Shown here in pieces: positions 1 to 9,420 of a stretch of DNA of 35,822 bases. Source of the DNA: an uncultured Prochlorococcus sp. (GTDB taxonomy: Bacteria > Cyanobacteriota > Cyanobacteriia > PCC-6307 > Cyanobiaceae); assembly GCA_902535185.1 (NCBI GenBank), contig CACAST010000013.1:1-35822 (forward strand). The letters run 5' to 3'. A program made the position numbers and the translations under genes. How positions within the stretch are numbered: position 1 is the first letter of the stretch; each line of letters starts with the position of its first letter. The notes beneath the pieces are model-generated. The model saw nothing but the letters and a program-made list of their open reading frames with translations, was not told the origin of the DNA and searched no databases.

Positions 1-356
1 TTTTCAGAGAAAGAAAATAAATAAATTATTTTTGAAAGTGCAGAATTATGCGATTCATTAGTTAAGTTAATTAAATTTTTAAAATTCTCAGAATTAAACT
101 CTTTTGCAACCTCAAATCTTTTTGGGCCATCCAGAGTAACATATTTACACTTCTCGAAAGCTATATATGAAATGCCATTAGATTCCTCCCAAAATGAAGA
201 AAACGGATATTGATTTATTAACAATTCATAAACTTGGAATAAATCAATACAAGGAATCTCAACACAAATACTTACTAATCCAGAATTTTCAACTTTCTGA
301 TCGAAAGAGGAAAATACATCTTTTAAAAAATCTGTTAAGTTTAAATCATTTTTCAT
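1..356 (-). CDS. menF: Isochorismate synthase, N-terminal part (runs off left edge)
   Basis: Reading the minus strand from an ATG at 356-354 gives 118 uninterrupted codons that continue past the left edge, so only the N-terminal part is present. The start reads MKNDLNLTDFLKDVFSSF. Segments such as SFWEESNGISYIA, TLDGPKRFEVAK and IYLFSFSE resemble the N-terminal region of cyanobacterial isochorismate synthases. The chorismate-binding catalytic domain lies outside the window. The enzyme converts chorismate to isochorismate, the entry step of phylloquinone synthesis. It is divergent from menA-menC-menE, with 101 bp between the starts, which fits shared pathway control. The identity is inferred from the N-terminal pattern plus this neighbourhood; a plus-strand ORF over the same bases is a shadow. 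Confidence 0.8.
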   Translation of the reverse strand, partial: MKNDLNLTDFLKDVFSSFDQKVENSGLVSICVEIPCIDLFQVYELLINQYPFSSFWEESNGISYIAFEKCKYVTLDGPKRFEVAKEFNSENFKNLINLTNESHNSALSKIIYLFSFSE

Positions 357-457
357 TACTTATTGAAAATAACTAAAAATGATGCAATAAAGTAAAAAAT
401 GTAACTCAATTTATAAACTACATTCAATAATTATCTAATTTTGCGTGTTAATTAAAA

Positions 458-1375
458 ATGGACGAAGATAAAAAAAAATTATGGAAAAAAGCAATAAAAT
501 GGCCTCTTTATTCTGTTGCCATACTTCCAGTTTTAATAACAGGGGCTTACTTGCTCAATCAATATGAAGAGGTAAAAATTTATAATTTGATTTCATTTAC
601 TTTAGCTGCAATTTTGATATTACTTTGGGAAAATCTAACTAATGATTTATACGACGCAGAAACAGGAATCGATGAATTTAAATTCCATTCAATTGTAAAT
701 CTTGTAAAAAATAAAAAAATAATTTCATTTATTGCATATACATCTTTAGTTATTGGTTTATTAATAATTTCAATTATTTCAGTATCAACAAGTATAAACA
801 TTTTTATTTTGGTGGCAGCTTGCTGCTTCTTAGGATATTTATATCAAGGTCCTCCTTTTAGATTGGGCTATCAAGGTCTAGGAGAACCATTATGCTGGCT
901 TGCGTTTGGACCTTTTGCGTACTCTGCAGTCTTAATTGCGTTAAATCCGTCTAATATTTACTTCGAAGATATTCCATGGAAAGTTGCTCTATTACTTGGT
1001 TCAGGGCCTTCCTTGGCAACAACTCTTGTATTATTTTGTTCTCATTTTCATCAAATTTCTGAAGATAAAAAGCATGGGAAAAATTCACCTTTAGTTCGCT
1101 TAGGGGCAAAAAAAGGTTCTCAATTTGTGCCTTGGATAATTTTTACGATATATATTTTTCAACTTTTCACAATAGTTTATGGATTTATTCCAGTATTTTG
1201 CATCCTTTATTTGCTTAGTTTCCCTCAAGCAATAAGACTTATAAATTTATTAAAATCTTCGTATGCAAAACCTTCTGCAATAAAAAATTGCAAATTCGTC
1301 GCAATAAAATTTCAAACTCTTAATGGAATTGGTTTAATCACAGGATTAATATTTAATTACTTGCTAAATAAATGA
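458..1375 (+). CDS. menA: 1,4-dihydroxy-2-naphthoate phytyltransferase (UbiA family)
   Basis: This is a 305-residue integral membrane prenyltransferase of the UbiA family. It attaches a phytyl chain to 1,4-dihydroxy-2-naphthoate, the membrane-bound step of phylloquinone (vitamin K1) synthesis for photosystem I. The first Asp-rich motif is NDLYDAETGID (about residues 62-72) and the second is SEDKKHGK (about 201-208); both bind the prenyl diphosphate through Mg2+. Most of the rest is hydrophobic and forms roughly eight or nine membrane helices. YQGPPFRLGYQGLGE (about 129-143) is also characteristic of MenA. The stop overlaps the menC start by four bases (ATGA), so menA-menC-menE are probably cotranscribed and translationally coupled. 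Confidence 0.95.
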   Translation: MDEDKKKLWKKAIKWPLYSVAILPVLITGAYLLNQYEEVKIYNLISFTLAAILILLWENLTNDLYDAETGIDEFKFHSIVNLVKNKKIISFIAYTSLVIGLLIISIISVSTSINIFILVAACCFLGYLYQGPPFRLGYQGLGEPLCWLAFGPFAYSAVLIALNPSNIYFEDIPWKVALLLGSGPSLATTLVLFCSHFHQISEDKKHGKNSPLVRLGAKKGSQFVPWIIFTIYIFQLFTIVYGFIPVFCILYLLSFPQAIRLINLLKSSYAKPSAIKNCKFVAIKFQTLNGIGLITGLIFNYLLNK

Positions 1376-2337
1376 ACTTAATATTTCAAAAAAAATCTTA
1401 TAGCTTTAAGTTATCGGCCAGAGTAGAAAATTCTAAAACCAATTACCATACAAAATCGGGTTGGATAATTAGATTAATAAGTAATGATAAAAAAATAGGA
1501 TTTGGAGAAGTTTCACCGCTACATAAAAAAGACTTAAAAAAGTGTGCGAAACAACTTGATATGATCCCTGAGTATATAGAAGAATTTAATTTATCTGAGC
1601 AAATAAATATTTTTCACCCATGCATTCAATCTGCAATAAATTCTGCATTAGCTGAGATCAATGGAAAAATAATTTTTAAAGAAAACTACTACTTTGATGA
1701 AATTGGTAAAACAGCCATATTGTTAAATCATGAAAATGTAATTTCAGATCTAAATGATATTAAAAAAAGACATTGTGATATTGGAAAATCATTAACCTTA
1801 AAATGGAAAGTAGCCCTAGAAAATAACCATGAGGAAGAAGCAAAATTAGAAGAAATTTTAAGCAAAATAGGTAATAATATTAAGTTAAGAATAGATGCTA
1901 ATGGTTCTTGGGGAAGAGACATAGCTAATAGATGGGCTGATATTTTGAAAGATAATAAAAATATAGATTGGTTAGAACAACCTCTCTGTGTTGAAGATAT
2001 TGATGGACTGACAGAACTAAACAAAAAAGTTCCAATAGCCTTAGACGAATCACTTTTAAAATTTCCAACTTTGATTGATGAGTGGAAGGGTTGGCAAATT
2101 AGAAGGCCTTCTCAAGAAAATAATCCAGTTAAGCTTTTAAGAGAATTAGAAAATAAAAAAGCTTTAATATCTATAAGTACCTCATTTGAAACTGGAATAG
2201 GAAAGAGATGGCTCTATCATTTATCTTCTTTACAATTACAAGGACCAACGCCAAAAGTTCCTGGTTTAGCAATGAATAAATTCCCTAATTCGTTTCTATT
2301 TTTAAATGAAGCAAAAAAGATATGGGATCAACTATGA
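1372..2337 (+). CDS. menC: o-Succinylbenzoate synthase
   Basis: The protein has 321 residues and belongs to the enolase superfamily. It dehydrates SHCHC to o-succinylbenzoate in phylloquinone synthesis. Visible active-site elements are the KxK-type pair in LKWK (K144 and K146) and the metal ligands D175 (RIDANG), E202 (WLEQPL) and D225 (ALDESL). The ISTSFETGIG segment near residue 268 is typical of the C-terminal barrel. At the position of the second catalytic lysine (usually Lys followed by Pro) the sequence reads QIRRPS, with R245 before the proline. The start overlaps menA by four bases and the end overlaps menE, giving a tight operon. The OSBS call is supported by the men neighbours, since the superfamily is diverse. 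Confidence 0.92.
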   Translation: MNLIFQKKSYSFKLSARVENSKTNYHTKSGWIIRLISNDKKIGFGEVSPLHKKDLKKCAKQLDMIPEYIEEFNLSEQINIFHPCIQSAINSALAEINGKIIFKENYYFDEIGKTAILLNHENVISDLNDIKKRHCDIGKSLTLKWKVALENNHEEEAKLEEILSKIGNNIKLRIDANGSWGRDIANRWADILKDNKNIDWLEQPLCVEDIDGLTELNKKVPIALDESLLKFPTLIDEWKGWQIRRPSQENNPVKLLRELENKKALISISTSFETGIGKRWLYHLSSLQLQGPTPKVPGLAMNKFPNSFLFLNEAKKIWDQL

Positions 2338-3536
2338 AAAATAAAATTCATACTATTGAAGTTGAAAATAACGAAACTCAATCTGTAGAAAAAATTATTG
2401 AAAAAATTAGAGAGAATAAAATTATTTATGTAAAAAACAAATTATATGAAGACAAAGATGTATTAGATTCAATTACTGAAAATGGGCCAGCAATTATCTT
2501 AAACAGTAGTGGGAGTTCTGGAAAACCGAGACAATGTTTTCACCATTTAAATAATCTTAAATTATCTGCAACTACATCAGGTCAATGGCTAATAGAGCAA
2601 GGATTTGAATTACAAAACTGCTTAATTTTAAATACTTTACCCCTGAACCATATAAGTGGATTAATGCCAATTTTTAGAAGTCAAACTTGGGGATGTGATT
2701 GTATTAATATTTCTCCGAATTTGATAAAAAAAACTAGAGAACTTTTACTTTTCACAATTAAATTTAAAAAAAACAAAAAACACTTGATTACGTCATTAGT
2801 ACCTACCCAATTACAAAGACTTTTAGCTCAAAAAGATGGAATTAGTTGGCTAAAAATTTTTGATCTAATTTGGGTAGGTGGAGCTTCAATTTCAGACGAA
2901 ACTGCAGAACAATGTATAAAAGAAAAAATAAAATTATCACCTTGTTACGGCTCGACTGAAACAGCAGCAATGGTTACGAGTTTAAAACCAAAAGAATTCT
3001 TAATGGGTTTTAAAAATGTTGGAGAAATACTACCTGATACAAAAATAAGAATTAACGCACAAGGATTAATCGAAATAAAATCAGCCAGAATTGGAATCGA
3101 AATAATAGATTCTTTAAAAACTGAAAATTTCAAAAATAAAAATGGGTGGTGGCAAACAAGTGATTTAGGTGAAATTAAGCAAATCAATAATTCTTACTAT
3201 TTAAAATTTGTTGGAAGAAGTGATAATGCCTTTAATTCAGGAGGAGAAGTTGTTTTTCCTGAAGTAATTGAATCTAGATTAAATGATTTCATTATGAAAG
3301 AAAATATCCCAATTAATAAATTCAATATTTCAAAGGTATCCAACAAATTATGGGGAAATAAAATTAAAGTAATAGTTGAATTTAGAGAACTTACAAATGA
3401 TAAAAATATTGAATTTTCTTTAAATTTATTAAAAAATTTTTCTCAAAGTTGGCCTAAACATGAAAAGCCTGAAAAGTGGATTGTTAAAAACAAAAATACC
3501 AGTACAGAAAAAATACACTATAAATTTAAAAAATAA
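2334..3536 (+). CDS. menE: o-Succinylbenzoate-CoA ligase
   Basis: This is an ANL-superfamily acyl-CoA synthetase that activates o-succinylbenzoate to its CoA thioester. Recognisable motifs are the AMP-binding loop NSSGSSGKPR near residue 60, YGSTETA in the middle, WWQTSDLGEI, the hinge FVGRSDNAFNSGGEVVFP and a C-terminal lysine in STEKIHYKF. At about 400 residues it is shorter than many MenE proteins, mainly in the N-terminal domain. I chose the ATG at 2334, which forms an ATGA overlap with the menC stop just as menC does with menA. An in-frame ATG at 2322 would add four residues. It is the last gene of the menACE operon and converges on the thioesterase gene with 3 bp between stops. Confidence 0.93.
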   Translation: MKNKIHTIEVENNETQSVEKIIEKIRENKIIYVKNKLYEDKDVLDSITENGPAIILNSSGSSGKPRQCFHHLNNLKLSATTSGQWLIEQGFELQNCLILNTLPLNHISGLMPIFRSQTWGCDCINISPNLIKKTRELLLFTIKFKKNKKHLITSLVPTQLQRLLAQKDGISWLKIFDLIWVGGASISDETAEQCIKEKIKLSPCYGSTETAAMVTSLKPKEFLMGFKNVGEILPDTKIRINAQGLIEIKSARIGIEIIDSLKTENFKNKNGWWQTSDLGEIKQINNSYYLKFVGRSDNAFNSGGEVVFPEVIESRLNDFIMKENIPINKFNISKVSNKLWGNKIKVIVEFRELTNDKNIEFSLNLLKNFSQSWPKHEKPEKWIVKNKNTSTEKIHYKFKK

Positions 3537-3539
3537 TAA

Positions 3540-3992
<453 letters not shown>

Positions 3993-4001
3993 TTAAAGAA
4001 A

Positions 4002-5189
4002 TTATCTATCAACAGATCCCATAATGACATCTATTGAACCAAGGATTGCCATAATATCAGCGATTTTGGCACCTTTAAGAATGTGAGGCAATATTTGCAG
4101 ATTATTTAAATCAGCTGCTCTGATTTTAAATCTCCATGGGGTAACTTCATTATTTCCTTGAATAAATACACCTATTTCTCCTTTGCCGGACTCTAATCTT
4201 GTATATAATTCTCCGTTAGGAATTTTAAAAGTTGGAGCAACCTTCTTAGCTACATATTGATAGTCGATACCAAATATTTCACTTTTCTTATCTTCAGTCG
4301 CCATTCTTTGAGCTTCTAAATTTTCTGTTGGACCTCCTGGAATCATTTTGCAGGCTTGGCGAATGATGCTTAGTGATTGTCTCATCTCTTCAACTCTTAC
4401 TCGATATCTCGCATAACAATCTCCTTCTTTTTCCGAAGCAATCTGCCAATCAAAATCGTCATAACATTCATAACTATCGACTTTCCTTAAATCCCAGGAA
4501 ACTCCAGAAGCTCTAAGCATTGGCCCAGACAAAGACCAATTAATTGCCTGGTCTCTTTGTATTGTTCCTAGACCTTCAATTCTTTTTCTAAAAATTGGAT
4601 TATTTGTAATTAATTTTTCGTATTCATCTATCTTAGGACCAAACCAATCGCAAAAGTCTATACATTTTTCTAACCATCCGTATGGGAGATCACATGCGAC
4701 ACCGCCTATCCTAAAGAAATTATTATTTATTAGCCTTTGTCCAGTAGCAGCTTCCCAGAGATCATAGATCATCTCTCTTTCTCTAAAAATATAGAAGAAT
4801 GGAGTTTGAGCTCCTACGTCTGCTAAAAAGGGACCAAGCCATAAAAGATGATTAGCAATACGATTAAGTTCGAGCATAAGAACTCTAATGTAACTAGCTC
4901 TTTTGGGGACTGGAATATTAGCTAATCTTTCAGGAGCATTTACTACAATAGCTTCATAAAACATTCCTGCTGCGTAATCCATTCTGCTTACATAAGGGAC
5001 ATACATTACATTTGTCCTATTTTCAGCTATCTTTTCCATTCCTCTATGTAAATATCCAATTACTGGCTCACAATCAATGACATTCTCACCATCAAGAGTT
5101 ACAACTAACCTTAAAACCCCATGCATTGAGGGATGGTGAGGGCCAAAATTGACCACCATTGGTTCTGTTCTAGTCTCTAGCTGAGCCAT
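4002..5189 (-). CDS. ndhH: NAD(P)H-quinone oxidoreductase subunit H
   Basis: The 395-residue protein is the 49-kDa-type core subunit of the cyanobacterial NDH-1 complex. It helps form the quinone-binding pocket at the junction of the peripheral and membrane arms on the thylakoid. [16 protein letters not shown] near the start, [19 protein letters not shown], and the C-terminal [18 protein letters not shown] are near-invariant in NdhH/NuoD proteins. The length matches the family. It is separated from ndhAIGE, ndhDF and ndhM elsewhere in the window. The gene is divergent from rsmH with only 38 bp between starts, and the thioesterase gene follows nine bases after its stop. Confidence 0.98.
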
Positions 5190-5227
5190 TCGAAATTTAA
5201 CTTCTAAATAAATCTTAGTCGAAAGTT

Positions 5228-6130
5228 ATGCAAACTGACCTATCTGATTCATCTTTTTTCAATCATAAATCAGTTATGACAGATGAGATTATGGCCTCAA
5301 TAGACAATTACCCACTTATACATAACAATCAACTTAAGGGAATAGACGCAACTTTAGGCGGAGGCGGGCACTCTTATCATTTATTGCGAAAATATTCGGA
5401 TTTAAAAATAATTGGACTTGATCAAGATCCTTTCGCAAGAAAATCAGCATCAAAAAAACTTGATGAGTTTAAAAGTAGGATTGATATAAGAGCTTCAAAT
5501 TTTGCGGATTTTGTACCAAAAGAAAAAGTTTCTTTTGTGATTGCAGATCTTGGAGTAAACAGTAACCAAATTGATGACCCTAAAAGAGGATTTAGTTTCC
5601 AAAAAGATGGTCCACTTGATATGCGCATGAATCCTTTTCTTGATGTTGATGCAGAGAAATTAATTGAGGCTCTAAATGAACAAGATCTAGCTAACCTAAT
5701 ATATAAATATGGAGATGAGAGATTATCAAGAAAGATTGCTAGGAAAATAAAATTGGATTTGAAGGAAAATGGGAAATATTCTGGGACAAAAGAGTTAGCT
5801 TATTCTATTGCAGGCTGCTTCCCACCAAAACAAAGATATAAAAAAATACATCCAGCAACAAGAACATTTCAAGCATTAAGAATTGCTGTTAATAAAGAAA
5901 TTGAGGTATTAGAAAAATTTTTGCAAGTTGTACCTGAATGGCTTTTGCCAGGGGGTATTATTTCTATTATTAGTTTTCATTCCCTTGAGGATAGGTTAGT
6001 TAAAAGTTGTTTTAAGAATGATCAAAGACTAAAAAACCTGACAAAAAAGCCAATAACTCCTTCCGAACAAGAAGTTAAACTAAATAAAAGAGCTAGAAGT
6101 GGAAAGTTAAGAATTGCTCAATTAAATTAA
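5228..6130 (+). CDS. rsmH: 16S rRNA (cytosine(1402)-N(4))-methyltransferase
   Basis: RsmH (MraW) methylates N4 of C1402 in the decoding centre of 16S rRNA, using SAM. The 300-residue protein carries the SAM loop DATLGGGGHSYHLL, the acidic IGLDQDPFA strand end, and the family-specific block ADLGVNSNQIDDPKRGFSF followed by DGPLDMRM. IISFHSLEDRLVK near the C-terminus is also diagnostic. The length is normal. The start at 5228 gives MQTDLSDSSFFNHKSVMTDEI, in which HKSVM is the usual conserved N-terminal element. Here it stands apart from a division and cell-wall cluster, with ndhH divergent and a cysteine desulfurase convergent. Confidence 0.97.
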   Translation: MQTDLSDSSFFNHKSVMTDEIMASIDNYPLIHNNQLKGIDATLGGGGHSYHLLRKYSDLKIIGLDQDPFARKSASKKLDEFKSRIDIRASNFADFVPKEKVSFVIADLGVNSNQIDDPKRGFSFQKDGPLDMRMNPFLDVDAEKLIEALNEQDLANLIYKYGDERLSRKIARKIKLDLKENGKYSGTKELAYSIAGCFPPKQRYKKIHPATRTFQALRIAVNKEIEVLEKFLQVVPEWLLPGGIISIISFHSLEDRLVKSCFKNDQRLKNLTKKPITPSEQEVKLNKRARSGKLRIAQLN

Positions 6131-6143
6131 AAGCCAATAATTT

Positions 6144-7288
6144 CTATCGTAATGATCTGATCGTATCCGTAAGAATATGAATTGCTTGTTTTATATCTTT
6201 TGAATTAGTACTTAACCCGATACTTAACCTTATTGAAGATTCTGCTTCTTTAATAGATCTGCCTAAGGCTAATAAAACATGAGATGGTTCACCGTTACTA
6301 CATGCAGATCCAGTAGAACAAATTATTTTTGATTTTAAAAGTTTATGAAACTTTACTCCGTTTAAATCCAATACAGTCAAATTTAAATTGTGAGGTAATC
6401 TTTTTTCTATGGAGCCATTAATTAATAAACCAGAATTATTTTTTAACAACCCTTCTAAGAGGTTATTTCTATAAAAAAGTAATTTCTCAGCATTATTTTT
6501 TTGATTAAAAACTGCTATCTCTATTGCTTTAGCGAAGCCAACGACTAAAGGAAGAGGTAATGTGCCAGACCTAAGACCATATTCCTGACCTCCTCCAACA
6601 ATTAAAGGCTCAAGATTAATTTCTTCATCAATCAATAGAAGTCCTATCCCTTTAGGACCATATATTTTGTGAGAACTCATAGTTATCATGTTTACATCTG
6701 ATAAAAGATTGTCTAACACCATATAACCTAAACATTGAGCAAAATCAGAGTGAAATGTTATTCCTCTCGATTTACATATTTTTGAAATATTTTCTATGGG
6801 CTGAATAACTCCTATTTCGTTATTTGCCAACATGACACTAACCAGAAATGTATCTTCTCTTATATTTTTTTAAATTGTTCTTCTGAAATTAAGCCATCTT
6901 TCTCAGGATTAATTTCTGTGACCAGAAATCCCTCTTTTTTTAGTTGGTTTAGTGGCTCCAAAACAGCTTTATGCTCAGTTTTTAAGGTAATAATATGTCC
7001 ATAATTTCCTGTTTTTTTATAGAAATTTCTAGCAAAACCTAATAAGGCTAAGTTATTAGATTCAGTTGCTCCACTTGTAAAAATAACTTTTTTATTCTTA
7101 AGAAATAAACTTTGTTCTATGTTTTCTCTTGAGGCTTCCAATATAGCGCTTGCGTTAATACCCGCCAAATTAGATTTGCTTGCCGGATTAGAAAATATCT
7201 CACTCCAAAAAGGTTTCATAGAATCAACGACATCTTTAGAGCAAGGAGTCGAAGATTGATAGTCTAGTAGTATGGGAGTTGATAGCAT
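6144..7288 (-). pseudogene. Cysteine desulfurase (NifS/IscS-like), interrupted by a one-base frameshift
   Basis: Two minus-strand reading frames together make one class V aminotransferase of about 381 residues. The first (7288-6860) holds LLDYQSSTPCSKDVVDSMKP and FTSGATESNNLALLG. The second (from about 6863 to 6144) holds MLANNEIGVIQPI, the PLP-lysine motif SSHKIYGPKGIG (K208 of the joined protein) and the catalytic cysteine in STGSACSNG (C330). The break is at a run of seven adenines on the coding strand (6871-6865): the first frame hits TAA right after it, while one extra A would give FKKNIREDTFLVSVMLANNE, the expected family sequence. The enzyme would release sulfur from cysteine for Fe-S cluster and thio-cofactor assembly. 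The shift may be a sequencing error, a real lesion, or be corrected by slippage. Confidence 0.88.
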
Positions 7289-7347
7289 TATGTTTAGTAT
7301 ATAAAATTCTGTTTATTACTAGAAAATCAAATTAAAGAATTAAAAAA

Positions 7348-8076
7348 ATGAATGAAATTAATCAAATAAATAATGAACCGGTAAGAAAATCAAGAATTTT
7401 ATTAGTTGATGATGAGCCTGGTTTGAGAACAGCTGTTAAAACATTTCTAGAAGATGAAGGCTTTGAAATATTTATTGCAGTTGATGGAGAGGATGGTTGG
7501 GAAAAAGCTCAAACAACTTTCCCCGATTTGATAATCAGCGATATTATGATGCCACGAGCCAACGGTTATGCCTTATTAGAAAAAATTAGAGAGGATGAAA
7601 AATTAGGAGGAACTCCAGTTATTTTTCTAACTGCAAAAGGAATGACCCTAGACAGAACAGAAGGTTATCTTGCAGGAGTTGATGATTATATTTCCAAACC
7701 TTTCGATCCCGATGAATTAGCTGCAAGAGTAAAAAATGTAATCAACAGACAAGAACGATTATTAAAAGAAGCGGCACGATTCGCAGATATTGACGTAAGC
7801 AAAATGGCAAAACAAATTACTGAAATAAAATCTATGCTCACAGATCAAAACCAGACTCATCCAGACAATCAAATAAATCTTCCTAGTTTTACTCCTAGAG
7901 AAGCAAGTGTGCTTCAACTAGTAGCAGAGGGACTGATGAATAAAGAAATTGCAAGACAGCTTGAAACATCTATTAGAAATGTTGAGAAATATGTAAGTAG
8001 ACTTTTTATCAAGACAGGTACATCTAGCCGAACAGAATTAGTTCGTTATGCACTTGAAAATCATTTAGTAAAATAA
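7348..8076 (+). CDS. NarL/LuxR-type response regulator (Rre1/Ycf29-like)
   Basis: The 242-residue protein has an N-terminal receiver domain (about 16-130) and a C-terminal LuxR-type helix-turn-helix (about 176-240). Receiver residues are visible: acidic pair D21/D22, phosphoacceptor D65 in IISDIMMPR, T95 and K116. The output domain reads FTPREASVLQLVAEGLMNKE followed by IRNVEKYVSRLFIKTGTSSR. This pattern fits the cyanobacterial and plastid Rre1/Ycf29 group, which in Synechocystis acts with Hik2/Hik34 in stress and redox responses; that assignment is an inference. It is divergent from the cysteine desulfurase (59 bp between starts) and ends one base from the convergent chlM stop. No histidine kinase is nearby. 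Confidence 0.85.
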   Translation: MNEINQINNEPVRKSRILLVDDEPGLRTAVKTFLEDEGFEIFIAVDGEDGWEKAQTTFPDLIISDIMMPRANGYALLEKIREDEKLGGTPVIFLTAKGMTLDRTEGYLAGVDDYISKPFDPDELAARVKNVINRQERLLKEAARFADIDVSKMAKQITEIKSMLTDQNQTHPDNQINLPSFTPREASVLQLVAEGLMNKEIARQLETSIRNVEKYVSRLFIKTGTSSRTELVRYALENHLVK

Positions 8077-8077
8077 A

Positions 8078-8779
8078 TTATTTAATTTTTTCGAATTCAA
8101 TTAGTTTTGAAAAATAAAAAGGAGCTTGATTTAATTTCTTTTTAACAACTTTAAATCCTCTTTCTTTGGCAGCATTAATAATACCCATTTCTTTCAATGT
8201 ATATGCTCTTGTAGTTTTACTTGGCCCAGGAAATAATTTTCCAATATTTTTTAGAACAGCAAGAACTGGGGTATAAGGAGCAAAGCTAACGATTAGTTTT
8301 TCTTTGCTTAAATCGCATAGATGTTGGACCATTTCTTCTGCGACTGGTTGAGGATAATGAATAAATACATCCAAACAAACTACAACATCAAATAAACCTT
8401 TTAATTTTTCCAGATCACAGACTTCATATTTTAATTTACCTTGATTCAAACCTAATTCATGAATGCGTTTTTTTGTTTCTTTAATCATTTCAGAAGAAAT
8501 ATCGCTCATCTGTAGTTCTTTTATACCGAGTCTTAGTAAAGGTATGGAAAGACTTCCTACACCACAGCCTGCATCACAATAACTTTTTTTTGTTAGTTCA
8601 GGATAATTTTTGATGTATGAGACTACATCATCTACAGTTTTTTGATGTCCTTTCCTAATATTTTTCTGAACTGTATTAATTTCATCAGATTTGCTATAAA
8701 TTTTATTCCATCTCTCAAAGCCAGTACCATTAAAATACTCCCTGACTTCACTTTTTTCGATAATCTTATTTGACGTCAT
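8078..8779 (-). CDS. chlM: Magnesium protoporphyrin IX O-methyltransferase
   Basis: ChlM transfers a methyl group from SAM to the C13 propionate of Mg-protoporphyrin IX, an early committed step of chlorophyll synthesis. The 233-residue protein has the class I methyltransferase glycine loop SYCDAGCGVGSLSIPLLRLG (about 66-85), VVCLDVFIHYPQP in the centre, and LIVSFAPYTPVLAVLKNIG followed by LFPGPSKTTRAYTL, segments I associate specifically with ChlM rather than other SAM methyltransferases. It is divergent from purE across an 89-bp spacer and convergent with the response regulator with one base between stops. Confidence 0.93.
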   Translation of the reverse strand: MTSNKIIEKSEVREYFNGTGFERWNKIYSKSDEINTVQKNIRKGHQKTVDDVVSYIKNYPELTKKSYCDAGCGVGSLSIPLLRLGIKELQMSDISSEMIKETKKRIHELGLNQGKLKYEVCDLEKLKGLFDVVVCLDVFIHYPQPVAEEMVQHLCDLSKEKLIVSFAPYTPVLAVLKNIGKLFPGPSKTTRAYTLKEMGIINAAKERGFKVVKKKLNQAPFYFSKLIEFEKIK

Positions 8780-8868
8780 AATATTCTATGAAAATTTATT
8801 CTTTTCATACTAACTAACTGGCACCAAATTAATTGCGCGCCATTATAGGAAAGAATTGATTTGTTATT

Positions 8869-9405
8869 TTGTCAGAATTAAATTCTAAAGAAATTTATAA
8901 AATTGCTGTCGTAATGGGTAGTGATTCAGATCTAAATACATTGAAACCAGCCATTGATATTTTAAGAGAATTTAGAATAAAAACTGAAGTTTGTATACTT
9001 TCTGCTCATCGAACACCTATTGAAATGATGGAATATGCAAAAAATGCAGAATCAGAAAACATAAAAGTAATAATTGCCGGTGCTGGGGGTGCTGCTCATC
9101 TTCCAGGAATGCTGGCATCCATAACTTGCATTCCTGTAATTGGAGTACCAGTAGAGAGTAAGACACTGAAGGGAATTGACTCTCTTTTATCAATCGTTCA
9201 AATGCCCTCTGGAATTCCAGTTGCAACAGTTGCAATTAATGGAGGACAGAACGCTGGATTATTGGCAATAGGAATGGTCAGTTTATTTGATGAATCCATA
9301 AAGAAAAATTTAAAAGAATTCAGAGAAAATCTACATACACAGGTAAGAAATAAAAATAATAAGTTATCAACTATTGGACCTGACAATTATCTTCAAAATA
9401 AATAA
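8869..9405 (+). CDS. purE: N5-carboxyaminoimidazole ribonucleotide mutase
   Basis: PurE rearranges N5-CAIR to CAIR in purine synthesis. The 178-residue protein has the class I PurE signature: VVMGSDSDL near residue 15, LSAHRTP in the middle and AGAGGAAHLPGMLAS. The C-terminal tail after KKNLKEFRENL is short and polar. The start is a TTG at 8869; an in-frame stop TGA at 8857-8859 and the lack of any ATG between make it the earliest plausible start, and a later ATG (VVMGSD) would remove part of the first strand. It is divergent from chlM and convergent with cysC, 15 bp between stops. The partner purK is not in this window. Confidence 0.96.
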   Translation: MSELNSKEIYKIAVVMGSDSDLNTLKPAIDILREFRIKTEVCILSAHRTPIEMMEYAKNAESENIKVIIAGAGGAAHLPGMLASITCIPVIGVPVESKTLKGIDSLLSIVQMPSGIPVATVAINGGQNAGLLAIGMVSLFDESIKKNLKEFRENLHTQVRNKNNKLSTIGPDNYLQNK

Positions 9406-9420
9406 ACTAATATTTTTCTA

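Noticed and set aside
194-376. Plus-strand 60-codon frame
   Set aside because: It lies antisense to the menF N-terminus, whose minus-strand frame is protein-like and open to the window edge.
6860-6875. Programmed -1 ribosomal frameshift in the desulfurase
   Set aside because: The in-frame codons TTT AAA AAA ATA do not form a good X-XXY-YYZ slippery heptamer for the required shift, and such genes are not known to use one; slippage by polymerase or an error fits better.
8836-8841. GCGCGC in the chlM/purE spacer as an operator
   Set aside because: Striking in AT-rich DNA but only six bases, with no second copy or known factor.
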